A stretch of 64,000 bases of DNA, from assembly GCF_003234815.2 (NCBI RefSeq), contig NZ_CP126279.1, positions 1,240,001 through 1,304,000 on the forward strand, given 5' to 3'. Positions within the stretch are counted from its first letter, which is position 1, and each line of letters opens with the position of its first letter. Below, piece by piece: positions 1-8,782 of this stretch. This DNA is from Curtobacterium sp. MCBD17_035. GTDB taxonomy: Bacteria > Actinomycetota > Actinomycetes > Actinomycetales > Microbacteriaceae. Below the pieces are notes generated by a model. That model saw only the letters and a list, made by a program, of their open reading frames with translations. It was not told the origin of the DNA and ran no database searches. The position numbers and the translations under genes were made by a program.

Positions 1-1076
1 TCGGCGTCGAACACGAACTCGTTCGCCCAGCGGTCCCACTCCGTCGCGATGCGTCGGGCGTGGCCGCCGTCGAGGTCGGCCACCCAGATCTCACGGTCGG
101 CGGGCCCGGCCGGGGTGTCCCGCGGGGCGCGCACCCAAGCGATCGTCGTGCCGTCGTGGCTGACGGCCGGCATCTCGTGGAACACGTCCGGCTCGTCGAA
201 CAGCGTGGTGCGCTCGCCGGTCTCGGTGTCGATCGCGACGAGCACGGCCCGGACACCGCGCTGCTCGTGCACCGTGAGGGCCGCCACGAGCGTGCGGCCG
301 TCCGGTGTCAGCGCCTGCCCGGCCGTGTCGGCGGAGCGCCCGGGGAACGGCGTGAGGTCGCGCGGGCGCGGGAGGTCCGCGGGGTACTCGGCGGTGACGG
401 CGACCGGTGCGTCGGCCACCGCGACCTCGTCCGGGGCTGCGGTGCCCGGTGCGACGGGAGCGTCGAGGGTCTCGTGCAGGTCGCCGAGGTCGAGCGCCAA
501 CAGGTGCGGCTCGTCGGGTCCGAGGTCGTGGTCCCAGAAGCGGACCGGGTGGGTCTCGTGCAGGATCGCCGCGACGGCGTGCTCCTTCCGGGCCGCGCGG
601 AGTTCGGCGTCGCGTTCGAGCAGGCGCCCCTCGGCGTCGTTCGCACCCGGGAGCAGCCCCGCGCTGATGACCACGGTGTCGGCCTCCCGCGCGGTCGCCG
701 CGATGCCCGCACCACCGGCGAGTCGCGTGACCGCCCGGGCCTCGCCGCCGGCGGCGGGCAGGAGCCACACCTGACCGGCCTCGGTGTCCTTCGCGGCGTC
801 GGCGTCCGGACGGGCGGAGACGAACAGGACGTCGCCGTTCCGGGTGAACGCGACGCCGCTCTCGCCCTTCGCCGAGCGGGTGAGCCGCACCGGCACGCCC
901 TCGCCCGACGTCGGCACGGACCAGATCGAGCGGGTGTACCCGGTCCGGTCGTGGTCGAGCGTGCTCACCGTGAGCGCCACGCGCGTGCCGTCCGGCGACA
1001 GCGCGATGCCGTCGACACGGGGGAGCGCCACGAAGGCGTCGAGGTCGGAGAACGGTGTGGCGTCGTCGTTCGGCAT
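1..1076 (-). CDS. S9-family peptidase (acylaminoacyl-peptidase-like), partial
   Basis: The gene reads leftwards from ATG at 1076 and runs off the left edge without a stop, so only the N-terminal 358 codons are present. They contain beta-propeller-like repeats with WD40-type motifs such as LSPDGTRVALTVS, FTRNGDVLFVSARPD, LTPDGRTLVAALTVHEQ and VSHDGTTIAWVR. This is the gating propeller of prolyl-oligopeptidase-family (S9) enzymes; the alpha/beta hydrolase domain with the Ser-Asp-His triad would lie outside the window. There is no signal peptide, so a cytoplasmic peptidase acting on short or N-acylated peptides is likely. A non-catalytic propeller protein cannot be excluded from this fragment. 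Confidence 0.8.
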   Translation of the reverse strand, partial: MPNDDATPFSDLDAFVALPRVDGIALSPDGTRVALTVSTLDHDRTGYTRSIWSVPTSGEGVPVRLTRSAKGESGVAFTRNGDVLFVSARPDADAAKDTEAGQVWLLPAAGGEARAVTRLAGGAGIAATAREADTVVISAGLLPGANDAEGRLLERDAELRAARKEHAVAAILHETHPVRFWDHDLGPDEPHLLALDLGDLHETLDAPVAPGTAAPDEVAVADAPVAVTAEYPADLPRPRDLTPFPGRSADTAGQALTPDGRTLVAALTVHEQRGVRAVLVAIDTETGERTTLFDEPDVFHEMPAVSHDGTTIAWVRAPRDTPAGPADREIWVADLDGGHARRIATEWDRWANEFVFDA

Positions 1077-1151
1077 CCACCCACGCTATCGGAGGGCGGC
1101 GACACGGCCTCGGAGTCGGCCGATCCGACCGAGCGCCAGCGGACCGATCGC

Positions 1152-2033
1152 TCAGCCGACCCAGAAGTCGCGGACGCGCGCGGCCACGGCGGCCGCCTGC
1201 GCCCGACCGGCGTGCGCGGCGGGGGCCCGGGTCGACAGCGCCAGGACGTTCGTGCCGTAGGCGGCCTGGCTCGTGGCGTCCGCGACGACCACCTCGACGG
1301 CCGAACCGTCGTGCCGCAGACCGGCCACCGCGCGGTCGAGCCACGGACCGGTCGGGCTCGGGTCCTCCGCCCTGCAGGCGATGACGAGCACGCGCTCGTA
1401 CCCCGCCGCGGCGTCCGCGTTCGTCCCCGAGCGGGCGCCGCCGTCGACGTACGGGCGGCCGTCGACGGTCACCGGGGACCACACGAGGGGCACGGAGCAG
1501 CTCGCCGCGATCGCGCGGGTCAACGGGACGCCGTCGGCGGCGGTGAGCACCCGGAACGACCCGTCGGTCGCGTCGACGGTGGTGATGCCGAGGGGCGCGT
1601 CCGGCCACGTGTCGGCGGGGAACGTCGCGCGGAACGAGGCGATGCGTTCCTCCTGGCTCTGTCCCGACGTCACGGTGCGCGCGAGGCGACCGATGCGGGC
1701 GCGAGCGTCCTGGTCGCCCGTGGCGCCCTGGAGCGCGGCCACGAACTGCGCGCCGATCGCGGCCCAGTCGGGCGAGGCCGGTTCCTCGTAGTCCCACGGC
1801 ACGTCATCGACCTGCTGACCGTAGGCGTCCGCGACGCCACCCGTCCGGAGCAGGGTGCCCACGACGCTGCCGGCGCTCGTCCCGACCACGAGATCGGCGT
1901 CGGCGAGCGGGATCCCGGCCTCGAGCAGCCCGCTCAGGAGCCCGAGCTCCCACGCGATGCCGGCGACGCCACCTCCGCCCAGGACGATCGCGGTGTGCTG
2001 TGGGCGGTCGGTCAGGTCCGGCAGGTCGGTCAC
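1152..2033 (-). CDS. Patatin-like phospholipase family protein
   Basis: This 293-aa protein has the patatin signature: a glycine-rich oxyanion loop GGGGVAG near residues 19-25, the nucleophile elbow GTSAG (Ser about 53), and the Asp of the Ser-Asp dyad in YVDGG about residue 200. Patatins hydrolyse acyl ester bonds of lipids. It lacks a signal peptide and membrane segments, so it is probably cytoplasmic, like the RssA/YchK group. It is divergent from doxX, with 130 bases between the two starts. Substrate is unknown. Confidence 0.85.
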   Translation of the reverse strand: MTDLPDLTDRPQHTAIVLGGGGVAGIAWELGLLSGLLEAGIPLADADLVVGTSAGSVVGTLLRTGGVADAYGQQVDDVPWDYEEPASPDWAAIGAQFVAALQGATGDQDARARIGRLARTVTSGQSQEERIASFRATFPADTWPDAPLGITTVDATDGSFRVLTAADGVPLTRAIAASCSVPLVWSPVTVDGRPYVDGGARSGTNADAAAGYERVLVIACRAEDPSPTGPWLDRAVAGLRHDGSAVEVVVADATSQAAYGTNVLALSTRAPAAHAGRAQAAAVAARVRDFWVG

Positions 2034-2163
2034 CCCTCTTGCCTACCGCATCGTCCTCGGGGAGTCCGGAGCGTCGACCGGCGGGCGCGTGCCGGAGAGC
2101 GTGAGTACGTTCGGCGACACCGGCCCGCGTGGTGCGGGCCCGTCGACACCAGGGAGGAACTCC

Positions 2164-2754
2164 ATGCGTCATCCGGGAACCACGGCGGCGACCACCGCAA
2201 CGACCCTGCTCCGCGTCGCCCTCGGGGCGGTGCTCGTCGCGCACGGTTCGCAGAAGCTCTTCGGGGCGTTCGGCGGTGGTGGCATCGAGGGCACCGCGCA
2301 GGGCATGCACGCGATGGGCTTCCGGCCGGCGAGACCGCACGCCGTGCTCGCGGGGCTCGGTGAGGCGGGGTCGGGAGCGGCGCTCGTGCTGGGGCTCGGG
2401 ACCCCCGTGGCCGGTGCCGGCGCGGCGACGACCATGGGCACGGCGGCGAGCATCCACGTGCCGAACGGGTTCTTCAACGCCGACGGCGGGTTCGAGTTCC
2501 CCGCGTTCCTGGGATTCGCCGCGTCGATGTTCGCGCTCGGTGGGCCGGGAGCGGTCTCCCTCGACCACGCGACCGGGCACGTGTTCGACCGCCCGTGGAT
2601 GCGCGGCCTGGCCCTGGCGGCCGTCCCGGTCGCGATCGCCGTGCAGGTCACGCGCCGGAAGCGGGCGCTCGCGGCGGACCAGACCGAGCCTCCGGCGGAG
2701 AGCACGGCCGAGACGCCGGAGGCGGCGGGGTCCTCGGACCCCGAGGAGGGCTGA
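2164..2754 (+). CDS. DoxX family membrane protein
   Basis: The 196-aa protein starts at ATG 2164, preceded by AGGGAGGA at about 2151-2158; longer upstream frames have no ribosome site. It has about four hydrophobic helices and the DoxX hallmark LRVALGAVLVAHGSQKLFG near the N-terminus. The charged C-terminal 30 residues (PPAESTAETPEAAGSSDPEEG-like) form a disordered tail. DoxX proteins are small membrane proteins linked in some actinobacteria to thiol/oxidative stress, but this paralogue's role is unknown. A 7-bp hairpin (2122-2140) lies in the leader. Confidence 0.85.
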   Translation: MRHPGTTAATTATTLLRVALGAVLVAHGSQKLFGAFGGGGIEGTAQGMHAMGFRPARPHAVLAGLGEAGSGAALVLGLGTPVAGAGAATTMGTAASIHVPNGFFNADGGFEFPAFLGFAASMFALGGPGAVSLDHATGHVFDRPWMRGLALAAVPVAIAVQVTRRKRALAADQTEPPAESTAETPEAAGSSDPEEG

Positions 2755-2766
2755 CCGCGCCCCGCC

Positions 2767-3795
2767 TCACTCGGGCTGGACGTCGATGAGCACCTTGCCG
2801 ACCGCGTCGTGCTCGACGGCGTCGTGCGCGTCGGCCGTCCGCTCGAGCGGGAACCGCGTGATCGGGAGGCCGTGCTCCTCGCCGACGGGCAGCGCCCCGT
2901 CGCGCAGGGCCGCGGTGACGTCCTCGACCGCCGCGCGGAGCGCCACCTCGCCCATCGTGTAGAGCAGGACGAACTGGTACCGCGCGTTCAGGGCCATGTT
3001 CGGCCGGACCTGCAGCGTGGCCTCGTCGCCCCCGTTGTTCGCGTACATCGCGATGACACCGCGGGTGGCGAGCACCTGCGCGTCGAGGTCGGCGTTCTGC
3101 GGGATGGCCACCTCCACCACGATGTCGACGCCGTCCGGCGCGAACGCCCGGACCTGGTCCGCGGCGTCGTCGTCGTGGTAGTTGACGGTCGCGTGGGCGC
3201 CGGCCGCGGTCGCGAGTGCTGCTTTCGCGGGGCTGCTGATCGTCGAGGCGACACGGGCACCGGACCAGGCGGCGAGCTGGATGGCGGCGTGCCCGACGGC
3301 ACCCGCGCCACCGGCGACGAGCACGGTCCGTCCCGCGAGCGCCCCGGGACCGAGACGTGTCGGCCCGTCCTCGTGCACGGTGAGCGCGCGGTGCGCGGTC
3401 AGTGCGGGGACCCCGAGCGACGCGGCCACGTCCCAGTCGACGCCGTCGGGCAACGCCGCGACACGCTCCCGTGGCAGGACGGTGTACTCCTGCGCGGTGC
3501 CCGTCGGACGCTGCTGCGCGGAGAGGAAGGTCCAGACACGGTCACCGACCACCAGGCCGTCGACACCGTCGCCGAGGGCGTCGACCACGCCTGCGCCGTC
3601 CTGGTTGGGGGTGACCTCGGGGAACGGCAACCGAGACCCGTCCGTGCCGCCGCGCCGCGACTTCCAGTCGGTCGGGTTCACGCCGGAACGGACCACCCGG
3701 ACGCGGACCTCGCCCGGACCGGGCTCGGGGACGTCCCGCTCGACGAGCTCGAGGACGGAGGGGTCACCGGTGTGGGTGTAGACGATCGATCGCAT
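2767..3795 (-). CDS. Zinc-type/quinone-reductase-like NADP-dependent oxidoreductase
   Basis: A 342-aa medium-chain dehydrogenase/reductase. The N-terminus MRSIVYTHTGDPSVLELVER is typical of the quinone oxidoreductase (QOR) branch, followed by the GroES-like substrate fold and the Rossmann motif VLVAGGAGAVGHAAIQLAAW around residue 160. It lacks the cysteine cluster for structural zinc, so zinc-independent NADPH:quinone reduction is expected. It lies 56 bases downstream of an HxlR-type regulator in the same orientation. Such pairs usually respond to quinones or electrophiles, which is an inference here. Confidence 0.85.
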   Translation of the reverse strand: MRSIVYTHTGDPSVLELVERDVPEPGPGEVRVRVVRSGVNPTDWKSRRGGTDGSRLPFPEVTPNQDGAGVVDALGDGVDGLVVGDRVWTFLSAQQRPTGTAQEYTVLPRERVAALPDGVDWDVAASLGVPALTAHRALTVHEDGPTRLGPGALAGRTVLVAGGAGAVGHAAIQLAAWSGARVASTISSPAKAALATAAGAHATVNYHDDDAADQVRAFAPDGVDIVVEVAIPQNADLDAQVLATRGVIAMYANNGGDEATLQVRPNMALNARYQFVLLYTMGEVALRAAVEDVTAALRDGALPVGEEHGLPITRFPLERTADAHDAVEHDAVGKVLIDVQPE

Positions 3796-3851
3796 ACCGG
3801 CAGGCAACCACGCGGACGCGCCCGGTGTTCCGGTGGACCCCGGGTCGACCG

Positions 3852-4232
3852 TCAGCGTTCGTCGTACGCCGCGCGGGCCGCGAGGACGTCGTCCATGTGG
3901 CCGGTCGCCCAGTCCTCGAGCCCGGCGAGCACGGTCCGGAGCGACCACCCGGCATCGGTCAGGGCGTACTCGACGTGCGGCGGGATCTCCGGGAACACCG
4001 TGCGCGTGACGAGGCCGTCCCGCTCGAGCGCCCGCAGCGTCTGCGTCAGCATCTTCTGTGACACGCCGTCGACCCGCCCCGCGATCGCGGAGTACCGCCG
4101 TGGCCCGTCGACGAGCGCCCCGAGCGTGAGGACGGTCCACCGGTCACCGATGCGGTCGAGCAGTTGCCGGGTGGGGCAGTCCCGCGCGTACGGGCTGTAC
4201 GCCTCGTGCCGTGGTGCGTCCGTCGTGGTCAT
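3852..4232 (-). CDS. HxlR-family winged-helix transcriptional regulator
   Basis: This 126-aa protein begins at ATG 4232. It shows the HxlR signature DCPTRQLLDRIGDRWTVLTL, followed by the winged helix with RYSAIAGRVDGVSQKMLTQT and LERDGLVTRTVFPEIPPHVE. The conserved cysteine (in ARDCPTRQ, about residue 19) is the redox-sensing position of YodB/HypR-type members. It probably controls the quinone reductase gene just downstream. A strong hairpin at 4321-4368 separates it from the MFS gene further upstream. Confidence 0.88.
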   Translation of the reverse strand: MTTTDAPRHEAYSPYARDCPTRQLLDRIGDRWTVLTLGALVDGPRRYSAIAGRVDGVSQKMLTQTLRALERDGLVTRTVFPEIPPHVEYALTDAGWSLRTVLAGLEDWATGHMDDVLAARAAYDER

Positions 4233-4320
4233 CGTCCCCGCTCCTCGCCGTGCACCCGCGAGGTGCCCGCTTCCCCGAAGAGAGTAACGCCCTGATGGTG
4301 CGGTTCCAGACGGGGTGCAC

Positions 4321-4368
4321 GACGGACGGGAGGGACGGGGCGGCTCCGCCCCGTCCCTCCCGTCCGTC
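4321..4368 (-). terminator. Perfect 23-bp inverted repeat, terminator of the MFS gene
   Basis: Left arm 4321-4343 and right arm 4346-4368 are exact reverse complements separated by CT. It lies 6 bases past the stop of the MFS gene on the - strand and before the HxlR gene. There is no T tract, as is common in high-GC actinobacteria. The outer GACGGACGGGAGG half-stem is shared with the hairpin at 40344-40394. Confidence 0.8.
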
Positions 4369-4374
4369 GGCCCC

Positions 4375-5706
4375 CTAGTGCTGGCCGACGATGGCCGGGA
4401 GCGGCAGGTGGTGCCGCAGGCGGACCTCCAGGTGCAGGCCGCCCCGTCGAGCGAGCACGACCGCGATGACCGCGGCGGCGATCGCGGGCACCCCGCCCGC
4501 GACGACCATGCCGACGTGTGCACCGAAGCGGTCGACGATCTGCCCCATGACCGGCCCGCCGATCGCCTGGCCGCCGAGCAGGACGAGCACGTACAGCGAC
4601 ATCACACGGCCGCGGATCCCGATGTTCGACGACATCTGGACGAGTGAGTTCGACGCGGTCTGGAACAGCAGCTGCGCCATCCCGACCGCGACGAGGATGA
4701 GCGCGAACGGCGCGATCATCGGCGCGGCGCCGGCGAGGACGAGGAGCAGCCCCGTGATGCCGACGCCGCCGACGATGGTCCGCAGTCGTACCACCGCACG
4801 CCGCGTCGACAGGAGCGCGCCGGTCAGCGCGCCGATCGCGACCATCGAGTTGAACACGCCGTAGCCGCCGGCCCCGACGTGGTAGACGTCCGAGGCGAAC
4901 GCGGACAGGAGGACCGGCATGGTCAGCGCGAACACCGAGAAGAACGCGACGAGCACCACGGGCACGATGATCGTCGGCTTCCGGATGGCGTAGCGGAGGC
5001 CCTCCTGCAGCTGCCCCTTCGACGGCGGCACGGCCGGCATCCGGTGGAGTTCGGAAACGCGGAGGAACCCCAGGGTCACCACGACCGCCGCGCAGGCGAT
5101 GCCGTTGATGCCGAACGACCAGCCGGCCCCGACCGCGACGAGCAGGATGCCGGAGAGCGCCGGGCCGATCATGCCGCCGAGCTGGAACACCGACGAGTTG
5201 ACGCTGATCGCGTTCCGGAGGTGCTCCTGTCCGACGATCTCGGTGACGAACACCTGCCGGGCCGGATTGTCGATCACGGTGACGAGCCCGACGACGAACG
5301 CGATCACCCAGATGTGCCAGGCCTGCACGACCCCCGCGAGCGTCAGCGCCGCCAGCACGCCGCTGAGCAGCGCGAACGACGCCTGCGTGAGCATCATCAG
5401 CGCGCGCTTCGAGTAGCGGTCCACGATGACGCCGCCGAACAGCCCGAACAGGAGCATCGGGGCGAACTGCATCGCGACGGTGATCCCGACGTCCGCCACG
5501 GAGTGCGTGAGCTGGAGCACGAGCCAGTCCTGCGCGACGCGCTGCATCCACCCGGCGGTCATCGCGACCAGGTTCGTCGCCGTGAAGAGCCGGAAGTTCG
5601 GTACCGACAGGGCGATGAGGGTGTGTCGCCACGGCGGGCGGGTCGCCAGGACGGGGAGCGGCTCGGTCGGCGGGTAGAGGGTGGACGAGGACGAGGGGGC
5701 GCTCAC
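4375..5706 (-). CDS. MFS transporter (MFS_3 / EntS-like exporter)
   Basis: A 443-aa protein with about 12 hydrophobic helices; GTG start at 5706. The segment NFRLFTATNLVAMTAGWMQ at the first helix and the loop GGVIVDRYSKRALMML (motif A region) are characteristic of the MFS_3 transmembrane secretion effector group, which includes EntS-like exporters. It is divergent from a LysR-type regulator, with 138 bases between starts, suggesting that the regulator controls it. The substrate cannot be deduced. Confidence 0.85.
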   Translation of the reverse strand: MSAPSSSSTLYPPTEPLPVLATRPPWRHTLIALSVPNFRLFTATNLVAMTAGWMQRVAQDWLVLQLTHSVADVGITVAMQFAPMLLFGLFGGVIVDRYSKRALMMLTQASFALLSGVLAALTLAGVVQAWHIWVIAFVVGLVTVIDNPARQVFVTEIVGQEHLRNAISVNSSVFQLGGMIGPALSGILLVAVGAGWSFGINGIACAAVVVTLGFLRVSELHRMPAVPPSKGQLQEGLRYAIRKPTIIVPVVLVAFFSVFALTMPVLLSAFASDVYHVGAGGYGVFNSMVAIGALTGALLSTRRAVVRLRTIVGGVGITGLLLVLAGAAPMIAPFALILVAVGMAQLLFQTASNSLVQMSSNIGIRGRVMSLYVLVLLGGQAIGGPVMGQIVDRFGAHVGMVVAGGVPAIAAAVIAVVLARRGGLHLEVRLRHHLPLPAIVGQH

Positions 5707-5844
5707 GGTTCTGGGGCTCCGGCGATCGGTGGCGAATGCTGTTCATCTTCGAAACTAATCGCCGGCACCCATTGCCGAGGGCTATCGTCCCTATCAATCC
5801 ATTGCGTTCCGTGATGACCATCGCCGCGACCACCGGGGGAACTC

Positions 5845-6702
5845 TTGCTCGATCCGATCCTGCTCCGCACGTTCCTGACGGTCGCGGAGACCCTGAGCTT
5901 CACGCAGGCCGCGGGCCGACTCGGCATCAGCCAACCCACGGTCAGCCAGCACGTCCGGAAGCTCGAGACCGCGGTGTCCCGGACCCTCCTCGTCCGGGAC
6001 ACGCGAGGCGTGGCGCTCACGGACAACGGCGACGCCATGGCCGGTTTCGCGCGCACGATCCTCGCCGCACACGGGCAGGCCGACGCGTACTTCTCGGGCC
6101 AGGCGAACCGCGGGCGTCTGCGCTTCGGGGCGGCCGACGACCTCGCGATCACCCAGCTGCCCCGCATCCTCCGCGACTTCCGGCGGCTCCACCCGCACAT
6201 CAACCTCGAGCTCACGGTCAACCAGTCGGGTCCGCTGCTCCGGCGGCTCAAGGCCGGTCAGCTCGACCTCGTGTTCATCAAGCAGACCGCCGGGCAGCCC
6301 GCCGAGGGCACGCGCGTCGCGAGCGACCAGATGGTGTGGATGGCCCAGGACGGCATCGCGCTCGAGCCGAACGAACCCGTGCCGCTCATCGCCTACCAGG
6401 CGCCGAGCATCAGTCGCCAGATGGCCATCGACGCGCTCGAGGCCGTCGGCCGCACGTGGCGGATCACGTGCAACACGCGCGACGTCAACGGCGTGCTCGC
6501 GGCGGTCCGAGCGGGCATCGGGGTGGCGGTGTTCCCGCACTCCCTCATCCCGGCCGACCTCGTCAAGGTGTCCCAGCGGCTGGTGTTGCCGGACCTCCCG
6601 GCCGTCGACTACGTCCTCATGGCGAACCCGGCCGCCGGTCGCGGGCCGGTCGACGCGTTGACGAACGCGATCCTCAGCCGCGGCGTGATCCGCGCGGTCT
6701 GA
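5845..6702 (+). CDS. LysR-family transcriptional regulator
   Basis: A 285-aa protein with TTG start at 5845 and a GGGGGA ribosome site just upstream. The N-terminal helix-turn-helix is classical: LLRTFLTVAETLSFTQAAG then GISQPTVSQHVRKLE. It is followed by a two-lobed effector-binding domain starting about residue 90 (GRLRFGAADDLAIT). It is divergent from the MFS exporter and is likely to regulate it. The intergenic region 5707-5844 is noticeably less GC-rich than its surroundings, with candidate operator sequence around 5745-5800. Confidence 0.9.
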   Translation: MLDPILLRTFLTVAETLSFTQAAGRLGISQPTVSQHVRKLETAVSRTLLVRDTRGVALTDNGDAMAGFARTILAAHGQADAYFSGQANRGRLRFGAADDLAITQLPRILRDFRRLHPHINLELTVNQSGPLLRRLKAGQLDLVFIKQTAGQPAEGTRVASDQMVWMAQDGIALEPNEPVPLIAYQAPSISRQMAIDALEAVGRTWRITCNTRDVNGVLAAVRAGIGVAVFPHSLIPADLVKVSQRLVLPDLPAVDYVLMANPAAGRGPVDALTNAILSRGVIRAV

Positions 6703-6738
6703 CCCGCGCGATCCGGTCGTCCGGTCGGGTCCGCGGCG

Positions 6739-8688
6739 TCACCAGGTGACGGACGTCGCGCTGCCGGTCCCGGTCGTCGTGCCGAGGTCCGGCAGGTGCA
6801 GCCCGAGGGTCGGCGCGAGCGCGCTCACGAGGCCGACGAGCAGCACGGCGCTGCCAGCGATGCCGAACACGAGTCCGACGAGCGAGAGCAGACGGGTCCA
6901 CGACGCAGCTGCCCGTGCCCGCAGCACCATCACGGCCAGACCGATCGCGAGGCCGCCGAGCACGAGGGCCACGACGTGCACCTGACCCGCGGCGAGCAGG
7001 AACCATGCACCGACCGCGAGCGTCGCGAGGCCGGCGACCACCGCGAGCGCGGCGGCGGTGCCGAGGCTGACGGCCGGGCGTCCGTCCGGCCCGTCGGTCC
7101 GGGAGGCCCGTGCCGCGTCGGTCCGGGAGACCCGCCGCGGGTCGTCGGTCCGGGCCCCGGCCCGGCGGGCCACGCCGGCGTCGGATCCGTGCGGTTCTCG
7201 GCTCCCGACGGGGGCTGCGCGGTGGAGGCCGTGCGCTCGCTCGGTCCGGGCGCCGCGGCGACCGGATCGACCACGTCGACCGGCGAGGGACACGGCCGAG
7301 GCGGCGGAGCGAGCGAACACGACCGGCTCGTCGTTGCCCTCGCTGCCCCGGTGGTCCGGCGTCTGCGCGGCCGTCGCCGCGGGCTGCTCGGCGGCGCCGA
7401 CGGCCGGAGCAGGCTGCTCCGGGGCGGTGCGTGCGGCGGCCGTCTGCTTCTGGGCGGCGCGCTCTGCCGTCGCGGTCTGCTTCTGGGCGGCGCGCTCTGC
7501 GGCGGCGGTCTGCTTCTGGGCGGCGCGCTCTGCGGCGGCGGTCTGCTTCTGGGCGGCGCGCTCTGCGGCGGCGGTCTGCTTCTGCGCTGCCCGTTCCGCT
7601 GCCGCGGCCTGCTTCTCGGCAGCGGCGGCACGACGCCGGTCCCGCGCGGTCGGGGCCGGGGGTGCCGGAACCGGGAACGGCGACGCCGGAGCGGCGGGGT
7701 CGACGGTGTCCGGCGTCACGAGGCTCGTCGTCTCGGGCGGGATCGGTGCGGCCTGCGGTGCGGGAGCGCCCGTCGGAGTCGCCCACGCCGGTGCGACCGG
7801 CGTCCCCGGGACGGGCCTGGGGGCCCCGACGGGTCGGGGCAGGTCCTCGTCGACGGGGCCTCCGACCACGAGGTACTCGAGCCCGGGCACCGAGAACCGC
7901 GGCTGACCCGGCCGGGGTTCGACGGGCCCTTCGGCGGCGTCGGTCGTCCGTCGTTCCGTCGGCTGCGGCGTGACGGGGCGCGGTCCACCCGGGGTCGCCA
8001 CGATCGGCGACCCGGACGTGGCGGGGCGGACGGCACCCGCGACGCCGACGCCGGGCCTCCCGGGATCCGGGACCGGGACCGGGACCTGGCCCGGGCCGCG
8101 ACCCGATGCGGTCCGGCCGGTGGGACCGGCGTGCTGCTCGCCGGTGGGGAGCGGGGACGTGACGTGAGCGTCCGCCTCCGACGCGGTCGCGGAGCCGTGC
8201 CCGGCAACGGTCGCGGTGAGGGATGCCGCGAGGTCGGGTACGGGCGGCGCGGTCGGGTCCGAGGTGCCCGGACGGACGGTCGCCGCGATCCGCGACGCCG
8301 TGCCGGACGCCGCGTGACGGCGGGCCGCCTCGATCGCGCCGGTGTCGACCGTGGGGGAGAGCGGCGCGGGGGGCAGGGGGGCTCGCGCGGTCCGCGGACG
8401 ACGAAGCGGATCAGCAGGAACCGTGCGTGCGGCGGGAACGGGCGTCGTCGCACCCTCCGTCACGGGGCGTCCGGTCGCCACGGCGGGGTGATCAGCCGCG
8501 GCGACGGGCCGTGTGACGCCCGGTTCGGCGAGCGCGGCGGTCTGCGGAGACGGGACGGGTGCCACCGGCGTCGGTGGTGCGGTCACCCACGCGGGGAGGC
8601 CGCGGGTCCCGGTCACTGGCGGAGGGGTCGGCACGTCCGGCGTCGACGCCTGGTCCGGCGTCGCGCCCGGCATGCGGTGCTGGCCCAC
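6739..8688 (-). CDS. Pro/Ala-rich protein with 11-residue repeats and C-terminal membrane domain
   Basis: A 649-aa protein not recognised as a named family. GTG start at 8688 has GAGAGGGAG upstream; ATG 8673 is an alternative. Residues 1 to about 360 are low-complexity and rich in Pro, Ala, Thr and Gly, with scattered charged residues. A central segment carries five tandem ERAAQKQTAAA-type units (33-bp DNA repeats, 7444-7608) likely to form a coiled coil. The C-terminal ~130 residues hold about four hydrophobic helices (from VSLGTAAALAVVAG onward). This suggests a membrane protein with a long cytoplasmic or wall-facing disordered arm. Confidence 0.6.
   Translation of the reverse strand: MGQHRMPGATPDQASTPDVPTPPPVTGTRGLPAWVTAPPTPVAPVPSPQTAALAEPGVTRPVAAADHPAVATGRPVTEGATTPVPAARTVPADPLRRPRTARAPLPPAPLSPTVDTGAIEAARRHAASGTASRIAATVRPGTSDPTAPPVPDLAASLTATVAGHGSATASEADAHVTSPLPTGEQHAGPTGRTASGRGPGQVPVPVPDPGRPGVGVAGAVRPATSGSPIVATPGGPRPVTPQPTERRTTDAAEGPVEPRPGQPRFSVPGLEYLVVGGPVDEDLPRPVGAPRPVPGTPVAPAWATPTGAPAPQAAPIPPETTSLVTPDTVDPAAPASPFPVPAPPAPTARDRRRAAAAEKQAAAAERAAQKQTAAAERAAQKQTAAAERAAQKQTAAAERAAQKQTATAERAAQKQTAAARTAPEQPAPAVGAAEQPAATAAQTPDHRGSEGNDEPVVFARSAASAVSLAGRRGRSGRRGARTERAHGLHRAAPVGSREPHGSDAGVARRAGARTDDPRRVSRTDAARASRTDGPDGRPAVSLGTAAALAVVAGLATLAVGAWFLLAAGQVHVVALVLGGLAIGLAVMVLRARAAASWTRLLSLVGLVFGIAGSAVLLVGLVSALAPTLGLHLPDLGTTTGTGSATSVTW
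7444..7608 (-). repeat. 33-bp tandem repeat, five units, in a coding region
   Basis: The string CTGCTTCTG recurs at 7444, 7477, 7510, 7543 and 7576, with a diverged sixth at 7609, giving an exact 33-bp period. Each unit encodes 11 residues of the form ERAAQKQTAAA on the - strand. Near-identity between units implies recent slippage or recombination. Confidence 0.9.
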
Positions 8689-8782
8689 GCGTGCTCCCTC
8701 TCGATGGTCCGTCCTACTGTTCTAGTGCGCGGCGCCCGTTCCCGGACGCCCCAGTGCGGGTGACGCCGGTAGCGTCTGCGGC

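Noticed and set aside
2122..2140. Attenuator hairpin in the doxX leader
   Set aside because: A seven-base-pair GC stem is expected by chance in this composition, and no alternative pairing or leader peptide is evident.
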